From: Flaviflagellibacter rhizophilus
GTDB taxonomy: Bacteria > Pseudomonadota > Alphaproteobacteria > Rhizobiales > Methylopilaceae
Assembly (NCBI RefSeq): GCF_033898525.1
Contig: NZ_JAXAFJ010000001.1
Coordinates: 372,001-436,000, forward strand
DNA length: 64,000 nt
Direction of reading: 5' to 3'
The notes under the pieces were generated by a model. The model was not told the DNA's origin. It worked only from the letters and a program-made list of their open reading frames with translations, and ran no database searches. Position numbers and translations under genes: made by a program. This document shows, in pieces, positions 1 through 8,574 of this stretch. The stretch's first letter is position 1, and each line of letters opens with the position of its first letter.

Positions 1-81
1 CACTACGGTCGAGTACTCCCGCACAACCCACCATCGCATGGGCGAGGGCCGGAATGCCCGTACCCAAAAGCTGGCCTGCGG

Positions 82-498
82 CTACTTTCCAAGTTCGACG
101 TTCGAGCCCGGGCCATTTGTCTGATCGATAACCAGCAAAACCACCGGCTCGGCCCCTATGTTGCTGCCGTTATGCCAGTATCCGACCCCCTCCACCACGA
201 AATCTCCCTCATCGAACTTTCGGGTCACGCCCGTGTCCGCGTTCCTGACCTCCAGCGTTCCAGACAATATGTAGGCAAACCGCTGGAAACTGTGACGGTG
301 CACCGGCAAAGCAGCACCCGGCGCGATGACATATTTCGAGACGACCACATTGGCCGGCCCGGTCGGCAAGACGATAGGGTCGCCCGATATTGTTCTGTCA
401 GCCTCAAGAATCTTCGTCACGACGACACTTGTCTGCAGATCGGCCATGGCTGGTGCGGCAAGCATGCAGGCAATGAGGGATAAGGCGGTTCTCCTCAT
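82..498 (-). CDS. secreted cupin-domain protein
   Basis: The start at 498 (MRRTALSLIACML) gives a typical Sec signal peptide ending near APAMA; in-frame codons further upstream would bury that signal and are not used. The mature part of about 115 residues is a small single-domain cupin: the segment with PVHRHSFQRFAYILSG holds the first cupin motif (His-x-His and a following Gly turn), and FDEGDFVVEGVGYWHNGSN holds the second metal-binding His. The family binds a metal in a beta-barrel; substrate cannot be predicted. The gene is at the window edge with no obvious operon partner. It is probably periplasmic. Family assignment is firm; function is unknown. Confidence 0.75.
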   Translation of the reverse strand: MRRTALSLIACMLAAPAMADLQTSVVVTKILEADRTISGDPIVLPTGPANVVVSKYVIAPGAALPVHRHSFQRFAYILSGTLEVRNADTGVTRKFDEGDFVVEGVGYWHNGSNIGAEPVVLLVIDQTNGPGSNVELGK

Positions 499-803
499 GA
501 CGACGTTCTTTCTGTTCACTGGGGTAGGCTGCAAGGTCAGTAGCAGGGAGGTCCTACCGAAGCTCAAAGACAACAGGCTTTTTTTGCCTCCCATTTTCAG
601 CGGTGTCGCCGGCCCAAACTGCGCCGCCATCGATCACGGTTGCAGCGGGCGAAAACGCTCCTGCCGCTCATCAACTCCGGAGCGGCCGTTATCCCAGCGG
701 CGCTCGTTTGCCAGCACGACGTCGTGAAGCTCGTTGCTGATGTCCCTGCCCACTACTTCATTCAAGCTTCTGCAATCATCCGAGGGCCATGATGTGCCTT
801 CGC
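499..803. other. intergenic region, no gene seen
   Basis: About 300 bases between the cupin gene, which starts at 498 and is read leftward, and the 3' end of hmuV. An A-rich run on the minus strand near 575-600 may belong to the cupin promoter. I see no convincing coding sequence or strong hairpin. Confidence 0.5.
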
Positions 804-1598
804 TCATGCGCCGGCGAGCCTGTGGGGCAGGATGAACGGCGCTCCCTGCGGCACCCAGCCTACTTCCAGCGGCACTTCGAACACCGAACTCAGAAGATCG
901 TCAGTGATCACATCCCTCGGTGCGCCTTGCGAGTGGACGCGGCCCTGGTGCAGGACGACGACGTGATCGGCGAAGGCGGCCGCAAGGTTGAGATCGTGGA
1001 GGATGGCCAGCACGCCGCCGCCCTGACGCGCGAAATCGCGCACCAGCGACAGCGCCTGCAGTTGGTGCCGGATGTCCAGGCTGGAGGTTGGCTCGTCCAG
1101 GAACAGGTAGCGCGGGCGACCGTCGCGCATGGGCGCGCCGACCTGGCACAGTGCGCGGGCAAGGTGGACGCGCTGCTGCTCGCCGCCCGACAGCTGCTGG
1201 TAGAAGCGGCCCTCCAGCTCCGCAAGATCCACGGCGTGAAGGCTGGCGAGGGCGGATGCATGGCGCGCGGCCGCGGCAAGGCCGGGGCGGGCTTCCAGGC
1301 CGAGCAGGACCACTTCAAGCGCGGTGAAGGGAAAGGACAGCTGCGAGCTCTGGGGCAGTACCGCGCGCAGTGCTGCAAGACCGCGCCCGCCGATGCCCGC
1401 TATGTCTTTCTGCTCGAAGGTGACGCGTCCGCTTGAGGGCGCGAGTTCTCCCGTCAGCGCCTTGAACAGGGTGGACTTGCCCACGCCATTCGGTCCCACG
1501 ACCGCGGTCAGGCGTCCCGGCTCGACCGCCATCGACACCTTGTCGAGCACCGGGCGTGCTCCGAAGCTGAAACCGACCCCCTCGGCCCTGAACGACAT
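804..1598 (-). CDS. hmuV: heme ABC transporter ATP-binding protein HmuV
   Basis: Cytoplasmic ATPase of the heme importer HmuTUV. It has Walker A GPNGVGKST, signature LSGGEQQR and Walker B YLFLDEPTSSLD, followed by the H-loop ILHDLNLA. The start at 1598 (MSFRAEG) is chosen because its ATG overlaps the hmuU stop (TGATG), which implies coupled translation; longer in-frame versions run into hmuU. The length of about 264 residues is normal for HmuV/BhuV. It is the last gene of hemP-hmuT-hmuU-hmuV. Its substrate is inferred from hemP, hmuT, the heme receptor and the heme monooxygenase next door. Confidence 0.93.
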   Translation of the reverse strand: MSFRAEGVGFSFGARPVLDKVSMAVEPGRLTAVVGPNGVGKSTLFKALTGELAPSSGRVTFEQKDIAGIGGRGLAALRAVLPQSSQLSFPFTALEVVLLGLEARPGLAAAARHASALASLHAVDLAELEGRFYQQLSGGEQQRVHLARALCQVGAPMRDGRPRYLFLDEPTSSLDIRHQLQALSLVRDFARQGGGVLAILHDLNLAAAFADHVVVLHQGRVHSQGAPRDVITDDLLSSVFEVPLEVGWVPQGAPFILPHRLAGA

Positions 1599-2677
1599 CA
1601 GAGGTCCACCAGGCCGCGCCGCCGGAGCAGCATCCACAGGAAGAACGGCGCGCCAAGCGCGGCCGTCAGGATGCCGATGGGCAGTTCGGCCGGGGAGACG
1701 ATGGTGCGGGCCACCATGTCGGCCACCAGCAGCAGCACCGCCCCGCCCATGGCGCAGGCCGGCAGGAGCGGCTGGTGGTTGGGCCCCATCGCAAGGCGCA
1801 GGAGATGCGGCACCACGATGCCGACGAAGCCGATGACCCCGCTGGTGGCGACTGCCGCTCCCGTGCCGGCCGCCACGAGGAAGATGGCCGCGAACTTCAG
1901 CCGCTGGACGTGGACGCCGAGATGGAAGGCCTCGGCCTCGCCCAGCACATAGGCGTTGAGGCCACGTGCCAGCACCGGCATGGCCAGCAGGACGGCCAGC
2001 ATGATCGGACCGGCGACGGCAAGCTTGTTCCAGGAGGCGCCGCCGAGGCCGCCCAGCGACCAGAAGGTGATGTCGCGCAATTGCTGATCGCTCGAGGTGA
2101 AGACGAGAAGACCCGTGGCCGCCGCCGAGAACGCGCCGAGCGCGATCCCGGCAAGGAGCATGGTCGCGATCGATGTCCGCCCTCCCCGCGTGGCGATGGC
2201 GTAGAGCAGGAGCGTCGAGGCGAAGGCCATCACGAAGGCGGCGACGGCTATGGCGTAGCTGCCGAACACCAGGGTGAGCGGCAGGAGAACGGTGCCGCCA
2301 TAGACGATGGTGGAGACAGCACCGAGCGCCGCGCCGGAGGACACGCCGACCAACCCGGGATCAGCCAGCGGATTTCGGAACAGGCCCTGCATCAGTGCCC
2401 CGGAAACCGCGAGCGTGGCTCCCACCAATGAGCCGATGAGGATGCGCGGCACCCGGATCTGCCAGATTATGAGCCCGTCACCGCTCGCTCCGGAGGCCGG
2501 TCCGGCCAGCAGGATCTCGACCACGCGGGCCACCGGAAGGGGGGCCGGTCCTGTGCCGAGCGACACCACGGCGACGGCCGCCGTCAGCACGGCCAGGAGG
2601 ATGAGGAAGAACGCCGCGGCGGCGGAGCGGTCGCCGGCCACGGGCCGCCCGCCTTGTGCGCTCATGGACAGGCTCAT
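1598..2677 (-). CDS. hmuU: heme ABC transporter permease HmuU
   Basis: FecCD/BtuC-type inner-membrane permease, expected to form the heme channel as a dimer with HmuV. It is strongly hydrophobic with about ten membrane segments, including the family's PRILIGSLVGATLAVSGALMQ region near the N-terminus, GLVGVSSGAALG, and GFVGIVVPHLLRL before the last helices. The length of about 359 residues fits. The start is uncertain: 2677 (MSLSMSAQ) leaves 7 bases after the hmuT stop, and 2665 is the alternative; neither has a strong ribosome site. Its stop overlaps the hmuV start. Confidence 0.92.
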   Translation of the reverse strand: MSLSMSAQGGRPVAGDRSAAAAFFLILLAVLTAAVAVVSLGTGPAPLPVARVVEILLAGPASGASGDGLIIWQIRVPRILIGSLVGATLAVSGALMQGLFRNPLADPGLVGVSSGAALGAVSTIVYGGTVLLPLTLVFGSYAIAVAAFVMAFASTLLLYAIATRGGRTSIATMLLAGIALGAFSAAATGLLVFTSSDQQLRDITFWSLGGLGGASWNKLAVAGPIMLAVLLAMPVLARGLNAYVLGEAEAFHLGVHVQRLKFAAIFLVAAGTGAAVATSGVIGFVGIVVPHLLRLAMGPNHQPLLPACAMGGAVLLLVADMVARTIVSPAELPIGILTAALGAPFFLWMLLRRRGLVDL

Positions 2678-2684
2678 GGGGCGG

Positions 2685-3557
2685 TCATTGCCGCAAGCTC
2701 GGGTAGAGCTTGCCGGCAAGTTCACGCCCGGCATCCGGCGTGCGGGGGCCGAAGCCTAAGAGGTACAGCGCGTCCATGCGGTAGAGGGCGCGGTAGCGCG
2801 CCGCGGGCGTGTCCGCAAAGGCCGGCATGTCCAGCACGTCGCCCGTCAGGCCGGCAGGCGCCGCATGATCGGGCAGCAGGATCACGTCCGGCTGCAGCGC
2901 GGCCGCCGCTTCGAGCGACAGCGTCTTGTACCCGCTCATGGCTGACAGCACGTTCTCGCCACCGGCCAGACGGATCATGGCGTCGGCGGCCGTGCCCGTT
3001 CCGGCCGCGAGAGGCCGTCCATCGGCAAGCGACATGATGAAGAGCACGCGCTTGCGAACCGTGACGCTTCCGAGGTCGCGATCGAAATCGGCCAGCTTGC
3101 GGGCAACACCTTCGGCGAGGACCTCGCCCTGAGCGGTCTGGCCCACGGCGGCGGCGATGGTGCGGATCTTCCCGGGCAGGCTCTCCGACCGGTATCCAGC
3201 AGGGACGGTCACGATCCGGACGCCGGACTGGGCAATGAGAGACACGGCGTCCGGAGGGCCGGCCCCCTCTTCCATCAGCACAAGATCCGGTGAAAGCGCG
3301 AGAACCCCCTCGGCGGACAAGGCGCGCATGTAACCGACATCCGGCTTGGCGAGGACGGCCTGCGGATAGACGCTGGTGCTGTCGCGGGCGATCACGCGAT
3401 CCGCCTGCCCAAGTTCGAAAAGCGTCTCGGTCGTTGCGCCACCAACCGAGACGATGCGGTGCGGCTCACTGCTTTCGGCATGGGCTGCAGCGGCGAGCAG
3501 CAGGCAAGCCGCAAGTGCCGGCCCGGCCAGTCTTGCTGAAATCTGCGCGATCATCAT
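2685..3557 (-). CDS. hmuT: periplasmic heme-binding protein HmuT
   Basis: Substrate-binding protein of the heme importer. A clear Sec signal peptide (MMIAQISARLAGPALAACLL to AAAHA) is followed by a class III (BtuF/FhuD-like) periplasmic binding fold; the opening SVGGATTETLFELGQADRVIARDSTSVYP is characteristic of HmuT/ShuT/PhuT and carries the tyrosine used for heme coordination in that family. The 290-residue length is usual. It starts 9 bases after hemP, with AAGCGGG as a possible ribosome site. Two adjacent Met codons make the start ambiguous by one residue. Confidence 0.93.
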   Translation of the reverse strand: MMIAQISARLAGPALAACLLLAAAAHAESSEPHRIVSVGGATTETLFELGQADRVIARDSTSVYPQAVLAKPDVGYMRALSAEGVLALSPDLVLMEEGAGPPDAVSLIAQSGVRIVTVPAGYRSESLPGKIRTIAAAVGQTAQGEVLAEGVARKLADFDRDLGSVTVRKRVLFIMSLADGRPLAAGTGTAADAMIRLAGGENVLSAMSGYKTLSLEAAAALQPDVILLPDHAAPAGLTGDVLDMPAFADTPAARYRALYRMDALYLLGFGPRTPDAGRELAGKLYPSLRQ

Positions 3558-3566
3558 GGCCCGCTT

Positions 3567-3773
3567 CTACTTGTTGAGGATCAGCTTTCCGCCCCGCGTG
3601 ATGCGGAGACGGTACAAGCTGTCGTTATGAACAATTCCGATCTCGGAATCTGTTTTGAACAATTCTCGTGTATCGAAAACGCGGATCGGCGAGCCGTCGG
3701 GGCGCTGTATCGGATCTATACGATCAACGACCGCACTCTCATCGACATCATGGATGCCTGGCATCTTGTTCAT
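3567..3773 (-). CDS. hemP: hemin uptake protein HemP
   Basis: Small 68-residue protein of the HemP/HmuP family. The C-terminal half carries the family pattern: IRVFDTRELFKTDSEIGIVHND, then YRLRITRGGKLILNK. In rhizobia HmuP is reported as a co-activator of heme-receptor expression (family knowledge). It is the first gene of the minus-strand operon. The start at 3773 lies inside the imperfect inverted repeat TAGAA-N9-TTCTA and has no good Shine-Dalgarno sequence. Met4 at 3764 is an alternative start, so the mRNA may be leaderless or shorter. Confidence 0.88.
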   Translation of the reverse strand: MNKMPGIHDVDESAVVDRIDPIQRPDGSPIRVFDTRELFKTDSEIGIVHNDSLYRLRITRGGKLILNK

Positions 3774-3960
3774 TAGAATTATTTGACTTCTAGACTGTCG
3801 GAAACTTTGATTTCATTTGACTTCTCTTCTCAGTTTTCTGTAGTAGCGTCAATCAAGAGCGCCGCAGGGCTGCGGTTCTCCATTAGGCTAGCAAGCAAGG
3901 TCCCGGAGCATCCGACCCAGCCAGCAAGGCCTGCATCCTCATGGATTCAGGGGCGGGGCA
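3774..3960. promoter_or_regulatory. divergent hemP/hmuR promoter region with repeats
   Basis: An 11-base direct repeat ATTTGACTTCT occurs at 3781-3791 and 3815-3825. Both copies contain TTGACT, a good -35 hexamer; the first is followed after 17 bases by TTTGAT (3806-3811). An imperfect inverted repeat TAGAA-N9-TTCTA spans 3774-3792 and touches the hemP start. Iron-responsive operators (Irr ICE boxes, RirA or Fur sites) are expected here from related heme loci, but the spacing does not match a canonical ICE motif, so the regulator is not assigned. Confidence 0.45.
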
Positions 3961-6189
3961 ATGGGCAGAACCGGTTTGAGGGCAGGCGTGGCAATGGCGG
4001 CGCTGGTGATCGCGGCGCCGGCATGGGCGCAGGCCGTCGCGGAGCAAGACGTCGAGCTCGAAACGATTGTCGTGGACGGACAGGGCAGGAAAGTCCCGGC
4101 CGCCGACGTGCCGACGGAGAAGGAGACGGTCCTGACCACGCGGGCGGACCGTGCCGAGCTCGACAGCCGGCAGGTAACCGACATCCGCGACATCGACCGC
4201 CTTGCGCCCGGCGTCTCCTATGATCGCACTTCGCGAAGCTTCAATGTGCGCGGCCTCGACACCAGCCGCGTGCTGACCACCGTGGACGGCATCCGGGTGC
4301 CATGGATCGAGGACGGGGCGCGCGGCCTGACCGGCGGCGTGAACAGCGTCGACTTCGACACCCTGTCCTCGGTGGACATCGTGAAGGGCTCGGACTCCAC
4401 GGTGTTCGGCTCCGGTGCGCTCGGCGGCGCGGTGGCGCTGCGCACGCTGGATCCCGAGGACATCATCAAGCCCGGCCGCAATTGGGGCGCGGTCACCCGC
4501 AGCGGCTTTGACAGCTCGGACGACAGCTGGCGCATTGACCAGGCGGCGGCACTTCGGGTCGGCCAGACCTTCATGCTCGTTCAGGGCGGATACCGCGCCG
4601 GCAACGAGCTCGAGAATATGGGGGATATCGACTTCTACGGCGCGACACGGACCGAGCAGAATCCGTCCGACTACGATCAGGAGAACGTGCTAGTGAAGCT
4701 GCACCACTACGTGGACGGCGGCCATCGCTTCGGCATCACAGGCGAGCACTTCAACCGCGAGGAAGAGATCGACAACCGGCTGGCCAGCACGGCGGCTTAC
4801 CGGCAGGGCTCGGCGACAACCGACGAGACGGTCAAGCGCCAGCGCGTTTCAGTCGACTACCGCTATGATGGCGGCGGCGTGATCGATGAGGCCAGCGCCA
4901 TCCTCTATTGGCAGCGCCAGCAGCTCGACACGGACTTCAGCGGCTTTCGTCTCGGCGCGAGCCGTCCTTTCGGTGATTACAGCCGCCTCACCGAGCGCGA
5001 GGAAGAACGTGTCGGACTAACCGGCAGCGCGCTCTCCATTCTGGACCTCGGCGGCGCTGAGCATCGCGTCGGCTATGGCGGTGAGCTGTTCGCCAGCAAG
5101 GCGTCCTCCTTCTCGTCGGGCCAGGACAATTGCCTGCCACCCCCCTACCCGCCTTTCGCCACCTGCAGCTTCCTCCACACCAACCAGGCGGACATGCCTG
5201 AAGTGGAGGGCACGACCTTCGGCGCATTCATCGAGGACGAGATCGGGCTGATGGGCGGGCGGCTCCGCGTGACCCCGGGCATCCGCTATGACTGGTACGA
5301 GGAGAAGCCGCAGGAGACCGCAGGCCTAGAGGACAATCCCAGCTTTCAGGGCGAACTGCCCGCGGATTCCAGCGATTCCGCGTTCTCCGGCAAGCTGCGC
5401 GCGGAGTATGATGTCGCGGCCGAGGTTACGGTCTATGCCCAGTGGGCGCAGGCATTCCGTGCGCCCTCCGCGAACGAGCTGTACCTGACCTATGGCGGTT
5501 CGGGCACCTATCTGCGGGTCGGCAACGAGGACCTTGAGCCAGAGACCAGCAATGGCTTCGATGTGGGGGTCAAACTAGGGGATGACGGCTTCGGCGGATC
5601 GGTCGGCGCGTTCTACAACCGATACAAGAACTTCATCGATGTCGTGCCCGTCACCGCGGCCGAATACGGCGTGCCGCCAGGCACCTATCCGCTCGGAATC
5701 ACGCAGGTCGTCAACATCGACAATGTCGAGATCTACGGCGGCGAGGCCGCGATCCACTACCGCCACGAGTCCGGCTTCCGGACCTGGGGCGATCTCGGCA
5801 TCTACCACGGCGAGGACATGGATACGGGCGTCGGACTGAACACGATCCCCGCCGCACGTGTGCAGATGGCGGTGGGCTATGAAGCCGCGCATTGGGGTTC
5901 GGACGTCATCATTACCGCCGCCGCCTCGCGTGATTTCAAGTCGGATGAGGGTGCGGTTGTCGACGGCTCGGACGTGGAAAACGCAGCCTCCGCCACGCCC
6001 GGCTATGCCATTCTCGACCTCACGGCCTGGTGGCAGCCGGACTTCGCCGAAGGCCTCACGCTGCGTGCCGGCGTCTTCAACATCCTCGACAAGACCTATT
6101 ACAAGACGCTCGATGTCACGGCTGCGAACAAGCAGTACTTCTCGGAGCCGGGGCGTAATTTCAAGGTCAGCGCCACCTACCAGTTCTGA
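3961..6189 (+). CDS. hmuR: TonB-dependent heme receptor HmuR
   Basis: Outer-membrane heme receptor of 742 residues. The signal peptide ends at AWAQA. A TonB-box-like ETIVVDG lies near residues 33-40, followed by the plug domain (FNVRGLDTSRVLTTVDGIR; GSDSTVFGSGALGGAVAL) and a 22-strand barrel ending in a terminal aromatic (ATYQF). Two heme-receptor hallmarks are visible: FRAP at 499-502 and NEDLEPE at 522-528, a variant of the NPNL box. It is divergent from hemP and has a purine-rich AGGGGCGGGG before the start. The heme monooxygenase gene follows on the same strand. Confidence 0.93.
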   Translation: MGRTGLRAGVAMAALVIAAPAWAQAVAEQDVELETIVVDGQGRKVPAADVPTEKETVLTTRADRAELDSRQVTDIRDIDRLAPGVSYDRTSRSFNVRGLDTSRVLTTVDGIRVPWIEDGARGLTGGVNSVDFDTLSSVDIVKGSDSTVFGSGALGGAVALRTLDPEDIIKPGRNWGAVTRSGFDSSDDSWRIDQAAALRVGQTFMLVQGGYRAGNELENMGDIDFYGATRTEQNPSDYDQENVLVKLHHYVDGGHRFGITGEHFNREEEIDNRLASTAAYRQGSATTDETVKRQRVSVDYRYDGGGVIDEASAILYWQRQQLDTDFSGFRLGASRPFGDYSRLTEREEERVGLTGSALSILDLGGAEHRVGYGGELFASKASSFSSGQDNCLPPPYPPFATCSFLHTNQADMPEVEGTTFGAFIEDEIGLMGGRLRVTPGIRYDWYEEKPQETAGLEDNPSFQGELPADSSDSAFSGKLRAEYDVAAEVTVYAQWAQAFRAPSANELYLTYGGSGTYLRVGNEDLEPETSNGFDVGVKLGDDGFGGSVGAFYNRYKNFIDVVPVTAAEYGVPPGTYPLGITQVVNIDNVEIYGGEAAIHYRHESGFRTWGDLGIYHGEDMDTGVGLNTIPAARVQMAVGYEAAHWGSDVIITAAASRDFKSDEGAVVDGSDVENAASATPGYAILDLTAWWQPDFAEGLTLRAGVFNILDKTYYKTLDVTAANKQYFSEPGRNFKVSATYQF

Positions 6190-6209
6190 CCGGCGACAGC
6201 CTTTCCCTT

Positions 6210-6229
6210 GGGCGGCAGAGATGCCGCCC
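6210..6229 (+). other. intercistronic stem-loop with GNRA tetraloop
   Basis: GGGCGGCA and TGCCGCCC form a perfect 8-bp stem closed by the tetraloop GAGA, between hmuR and the heme monooxygenase gene. No T-run follows, so it looks more like an mRNA stability or attenuation element than a full terminator. Confidence 0.5.
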
Positions 6230-6256
6230 GGCCATCATCGACAAGGAGAACCGCCG

Positions 6257-6595
6257 ATGTTCATCGCCATGAACCGCTTCAAGGTCGCCAAGGAATCCAC
6301 CGGGGATTTCGAGCAGATCTGGCTTGAGCGCGAAAGCCGGCTCAACGATCTGCCGGGTTTCGTGGAGTTCCACATGCTGCGCGGGCCGGAGCATGAAGAC
6401 CATGTGCTCTATGCCTCACACACGGTGTGGCGCGAAAAGGCCGATTTCGAGAACTGGACCCGCTCGGACGCGTTCCGCGCCTCTCACGCCCGCCCGAACA
6501 CCAGCGGCCGCGCGCCCACCTATATCGGCCATCCCCAATTTGAGGGGTTCGAGGTGTTCCAGCACATAACGGCCCAACGCTTGGCCGCGGAGTAA
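6257..6595 (+). CDS. hmuQ: IsdG-type heme-degrading monooxygenase
   Basis: A 112-residue ABM-fold protein. Asn6, Trp67 and His77 sit at or within one residue of the catalytic Asn7, Trp67 and His77 of staphylococcal IsdG; the FENWTRSDAFRASH segment is the typical W-x-x-S-x-x-F-x-x-x-H helix. It should cleave heme to release iron in the cytoplasm, like rhizobial HmuQ/HmuD and Brucella BhuQ. AAGGAG at 6243-6248 gives a strong ribosome site for this ATG; longer frames running back into hmuR are not used. No HmuS/HemS gene is visible, so this is probably the heme-iron release step. The symbol is by analogy. Confidence 0.88.
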   Translation: MFIAMNRFKVAKESTGDFEQIWLERESRLNDLPGFVEFHMLRGPEHEDHVLYASHTVWREKADFENWTRSDAFRASHARPNTSGRAPTYIGHPQFEGFEVFQHITAQRLAAE

Positions 6596-6667
6596 ATCAT
6601 TGCAGAGGTTCGCGTGACCCGGTGAGGTTGTGAGGACATCCGACACGGCGCACTGACGATGCCTCAT

Positions 6668-8401
6668 TCAGGTGACTGGCTGGAGGTGCAGCCTGTCACG
6701 TCCAGACAGAGCGTCGCCCTGCACCTGCTCTGCCAGCCGCTCGGCATCGCGCCGCCGGACGTCCTCGACGGCTTCTTCGACGTCGACATCCGCGAAACCA
6801 AGGGCGCGCAGGCCCTCCGCTCCCATGAGGTAGGCGGATTCGACCGTTTCGCGGATCTGGTAGTCGACGCCGGCGCGGATCAGGTCCACCGCGTGGTCGC
6901 GGTCATAGCTTCGCACCAGCAGCCTCGCTTGGGGACATTCGTGCTGCAAGAGCTCCGCGATCTGCAAGGCGGCCTTCGGATCGTCGACGCAGATCATGAT
7001 CGCATCGGCCTCTTCAGCACCGGAATGGCGAAGCACATCGAGACGCGTGCCATCGCCGAAATAGACCTTGAAGCCGTAGCGGTCGGCTTCGCGGATCCTG
7101 TCGGGATCCCGGTCGATGACCGCGAGCGAGACGCCCTTGGACAGCAGTGCCTGCGAGGCGATCTGGCCGAAGCGCCCGAAGCCGATGATGAGAACCCGCC
7201 CGCGCAGGTCCTGCGCCAGATCAACGCCATCCATGGCTTTGTCCGAACGGAGCAACCGCTCGGTGGCGATCATGACCAGCGGCGTCAGGGCCATGGACAG
7301 GATCACGACGGTCGAAAAAAGGGCGTTCTCCCGCGCGTCGATCACGCCGCCGGCGGTGGCCGCGGTGTAGAGCACGAACGCAAACTCGCCTCCCTGCAGG
7401 AACATCGAGGTTCGATGCAAAGCGCGGGGATTGGAACTGCGGAAGAGCCGGGCGACTGCGTAGACGGCGACGCCCTTCGCGATCATGAACGCGGTCAGCA
7501 GAGCGAGGAGAAGCCGCCATTCCGCAGCGACGATGGCGAGGTCGAGCGACATGCCGACGGCGAGGAAGAACAGGCCCATCAGCAGCCCACGAAACGGCTC
7601 GATGTCGCTCTCGATCTGATGCCGGTAGCTGGAACTCGAGAGCATCACGCCGGCGAGGAAGGCGCCCATGGCCATGGACAATCCGGCAACCTCCATGAGC
7701 AGCGCCGCACCCAGGACCACCACCAACGCGCCCGCCGTCAGAACTTCGCGCGTCCGCGCCTTCGCCAACACTGAGAAGAAGGGGTTCAGCGCCCAACGGG
7801 AGACCGCGAGAAGAACGCACAGCGCCGCTGCGGCCACCAGGACGCCGCTCCAACCCGCCTGCCCCTCCGACAACGGCGACAGAAAGGCCACGATTGCCAG
7901 GAGCGGCACGATCATCAGGTCTTCGAACAAGAGGATCGAGACAGACCTCTGGCCTTCAGGTGTCGCGATCTCGCCCCGTTCCTGCAGCACGGACATGATG
8001 ACGGCGGTGGAGGACAGGACGAAGCCGGCGCCGGCAACGAAGGCGACGGGTGCGGAAAAGCCGAACAGGAGCGCGCCCGTCAGCGCAAGGGCCGCGATTG
8101 CGCCGGCGACCTGCACGAGGCCAAGCCCGAAGATCTGGCCGCGCATCGCCCAGAGCTTTGGCGGGCGCAGTTCCAGTCCGATCACGAACAGGAACATGAC
8201 CACGCCGAGTTCCGAGAAGTGCAGCGTGGACTGCGCGTCGGTGAACAGGCCCAGCACGGACGGGCCCACCAGCACGCCGGCGGCGAAGTAGCCGAGGACG
8301 GACCCAAGACCCAGCCGCCGGAACAGCGGCACGGAAACCACCGCGGCACTCATCAGGACAAGTGCCGGGCCGATCGTGTGCCCCAAACCAGCCTCGGCCA
8401 T
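6668..8401 (-). CDS. CPA2-family cation:proton antiporter with RCK domain (KefB/C-like)
   Basis: The N-terminal two thirds (about residues 1-385) is a Na+/H+ exchanger domain of roughly twelve membrane helices (VLGYFAAGVLVGPSVLGLF near the start; GAFLAGVMLSSSSYRHQIESDIEPFRGLLMGLFFLAVGMSLD in the middle). A TrkA-N/RCK NAD-binding domain follows, with GFGRFGQIASQALLSKGV and the acidic VIDRDPDR. This is the KefB/KefC plan for K+ efflux, but no KefF/KefG ancillary gene is adjacent, so glutathione gating is unproven. The start at 8401 (MAEAGL) is preferred over 8431 because AGAGGA lies just upstream. Confidence 0.88.
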   Translation of the reverse strand: MAEAGLGHTIGPALVLMSAAVVSVPLFRRLGLGSVLGYFAAGVLVGPSVLGLFTDAQSTLHFSELGVVMFLFVIGLELRPPKLWAMRGQIFGLGLVQVAGAIAALALTGALLFGFSAPVAFVAGAGFVLSSTAVIMSVLQERGEIATPEGQRSVSILLFEDLMIVPLLAIVAFLSPLSEGQAGWSGVLVAAAALCVLLAVSRWALNPFFSVLAKARTREVLTAGALVVVLGAALLMEVAGLSMAMGAFLAGVMLSSSSYRHQIESDIEPFRGLLMGLFFLAVGMSLDLAIVAAEWRLLLALLTAFMIAKGVAVYAVARLFRSSNPRALHRTSMFLQGGEFAFVLYTAATAGGVIDARENALFSTVVILSMALTPLVMIATERLLRSDKAMDGVDLAQDLRGRVLIIGFGRFGQIASQALLSKGVSLAVIDRDPDRIREADRYGFKVYFGDGTRLDVLRHSGAEEADAIMICVDDPKAALQIAELLQHECPQARLLVRSYDRDHAVDLIRAGVDYQIRETVESAYLMGAEGLRALGFADVDVEEAVEDVRRRDAERLAEQVQGDALSGRDRLHLQPVT

Positions 8402-8522
8402 GGAATCGTCCTCTGCTTCTGTGCTCTCCAAAAGCGGAGGCTACCAGAACTCTTCATGGCGGCGGATAGGAGACGCCGTCAGCCAAATTGTTGAACCGGC
8501 CTTCGCCTTCCGCAAGTCGAGA

Positions 8523-8563
8523 GCGGGCTGGATTACGACACAGGGTCGTGGATTCCAGCCCGC
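8523..8563 (-). terminator. two-tier hairpin after ycaC-like gene
   Basis: GCGGGCTGGA (8523-8532) pairs perfectly with TCCAGCCCGC (8554-8563), and inside it ACGAC pairs with GTCGT around an ACAGG loop. It lies 12 bases past the stop of the minus-strand hydrolase gene. There is no clear T-run, so it may be a terminator or a 3' stabilizer. Confidence 0.5.
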
Positions 8564-8574
8564 CATTTAGCTGG

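Noticed and set aside
3774..3792. Calling TAGAA-N9-TTCTA a definite Irr ICE box
   Set aside because: The arms resemble ICE arms, but the 9-base spacer does not fit; kept only as an unassigned regulatory repeat.
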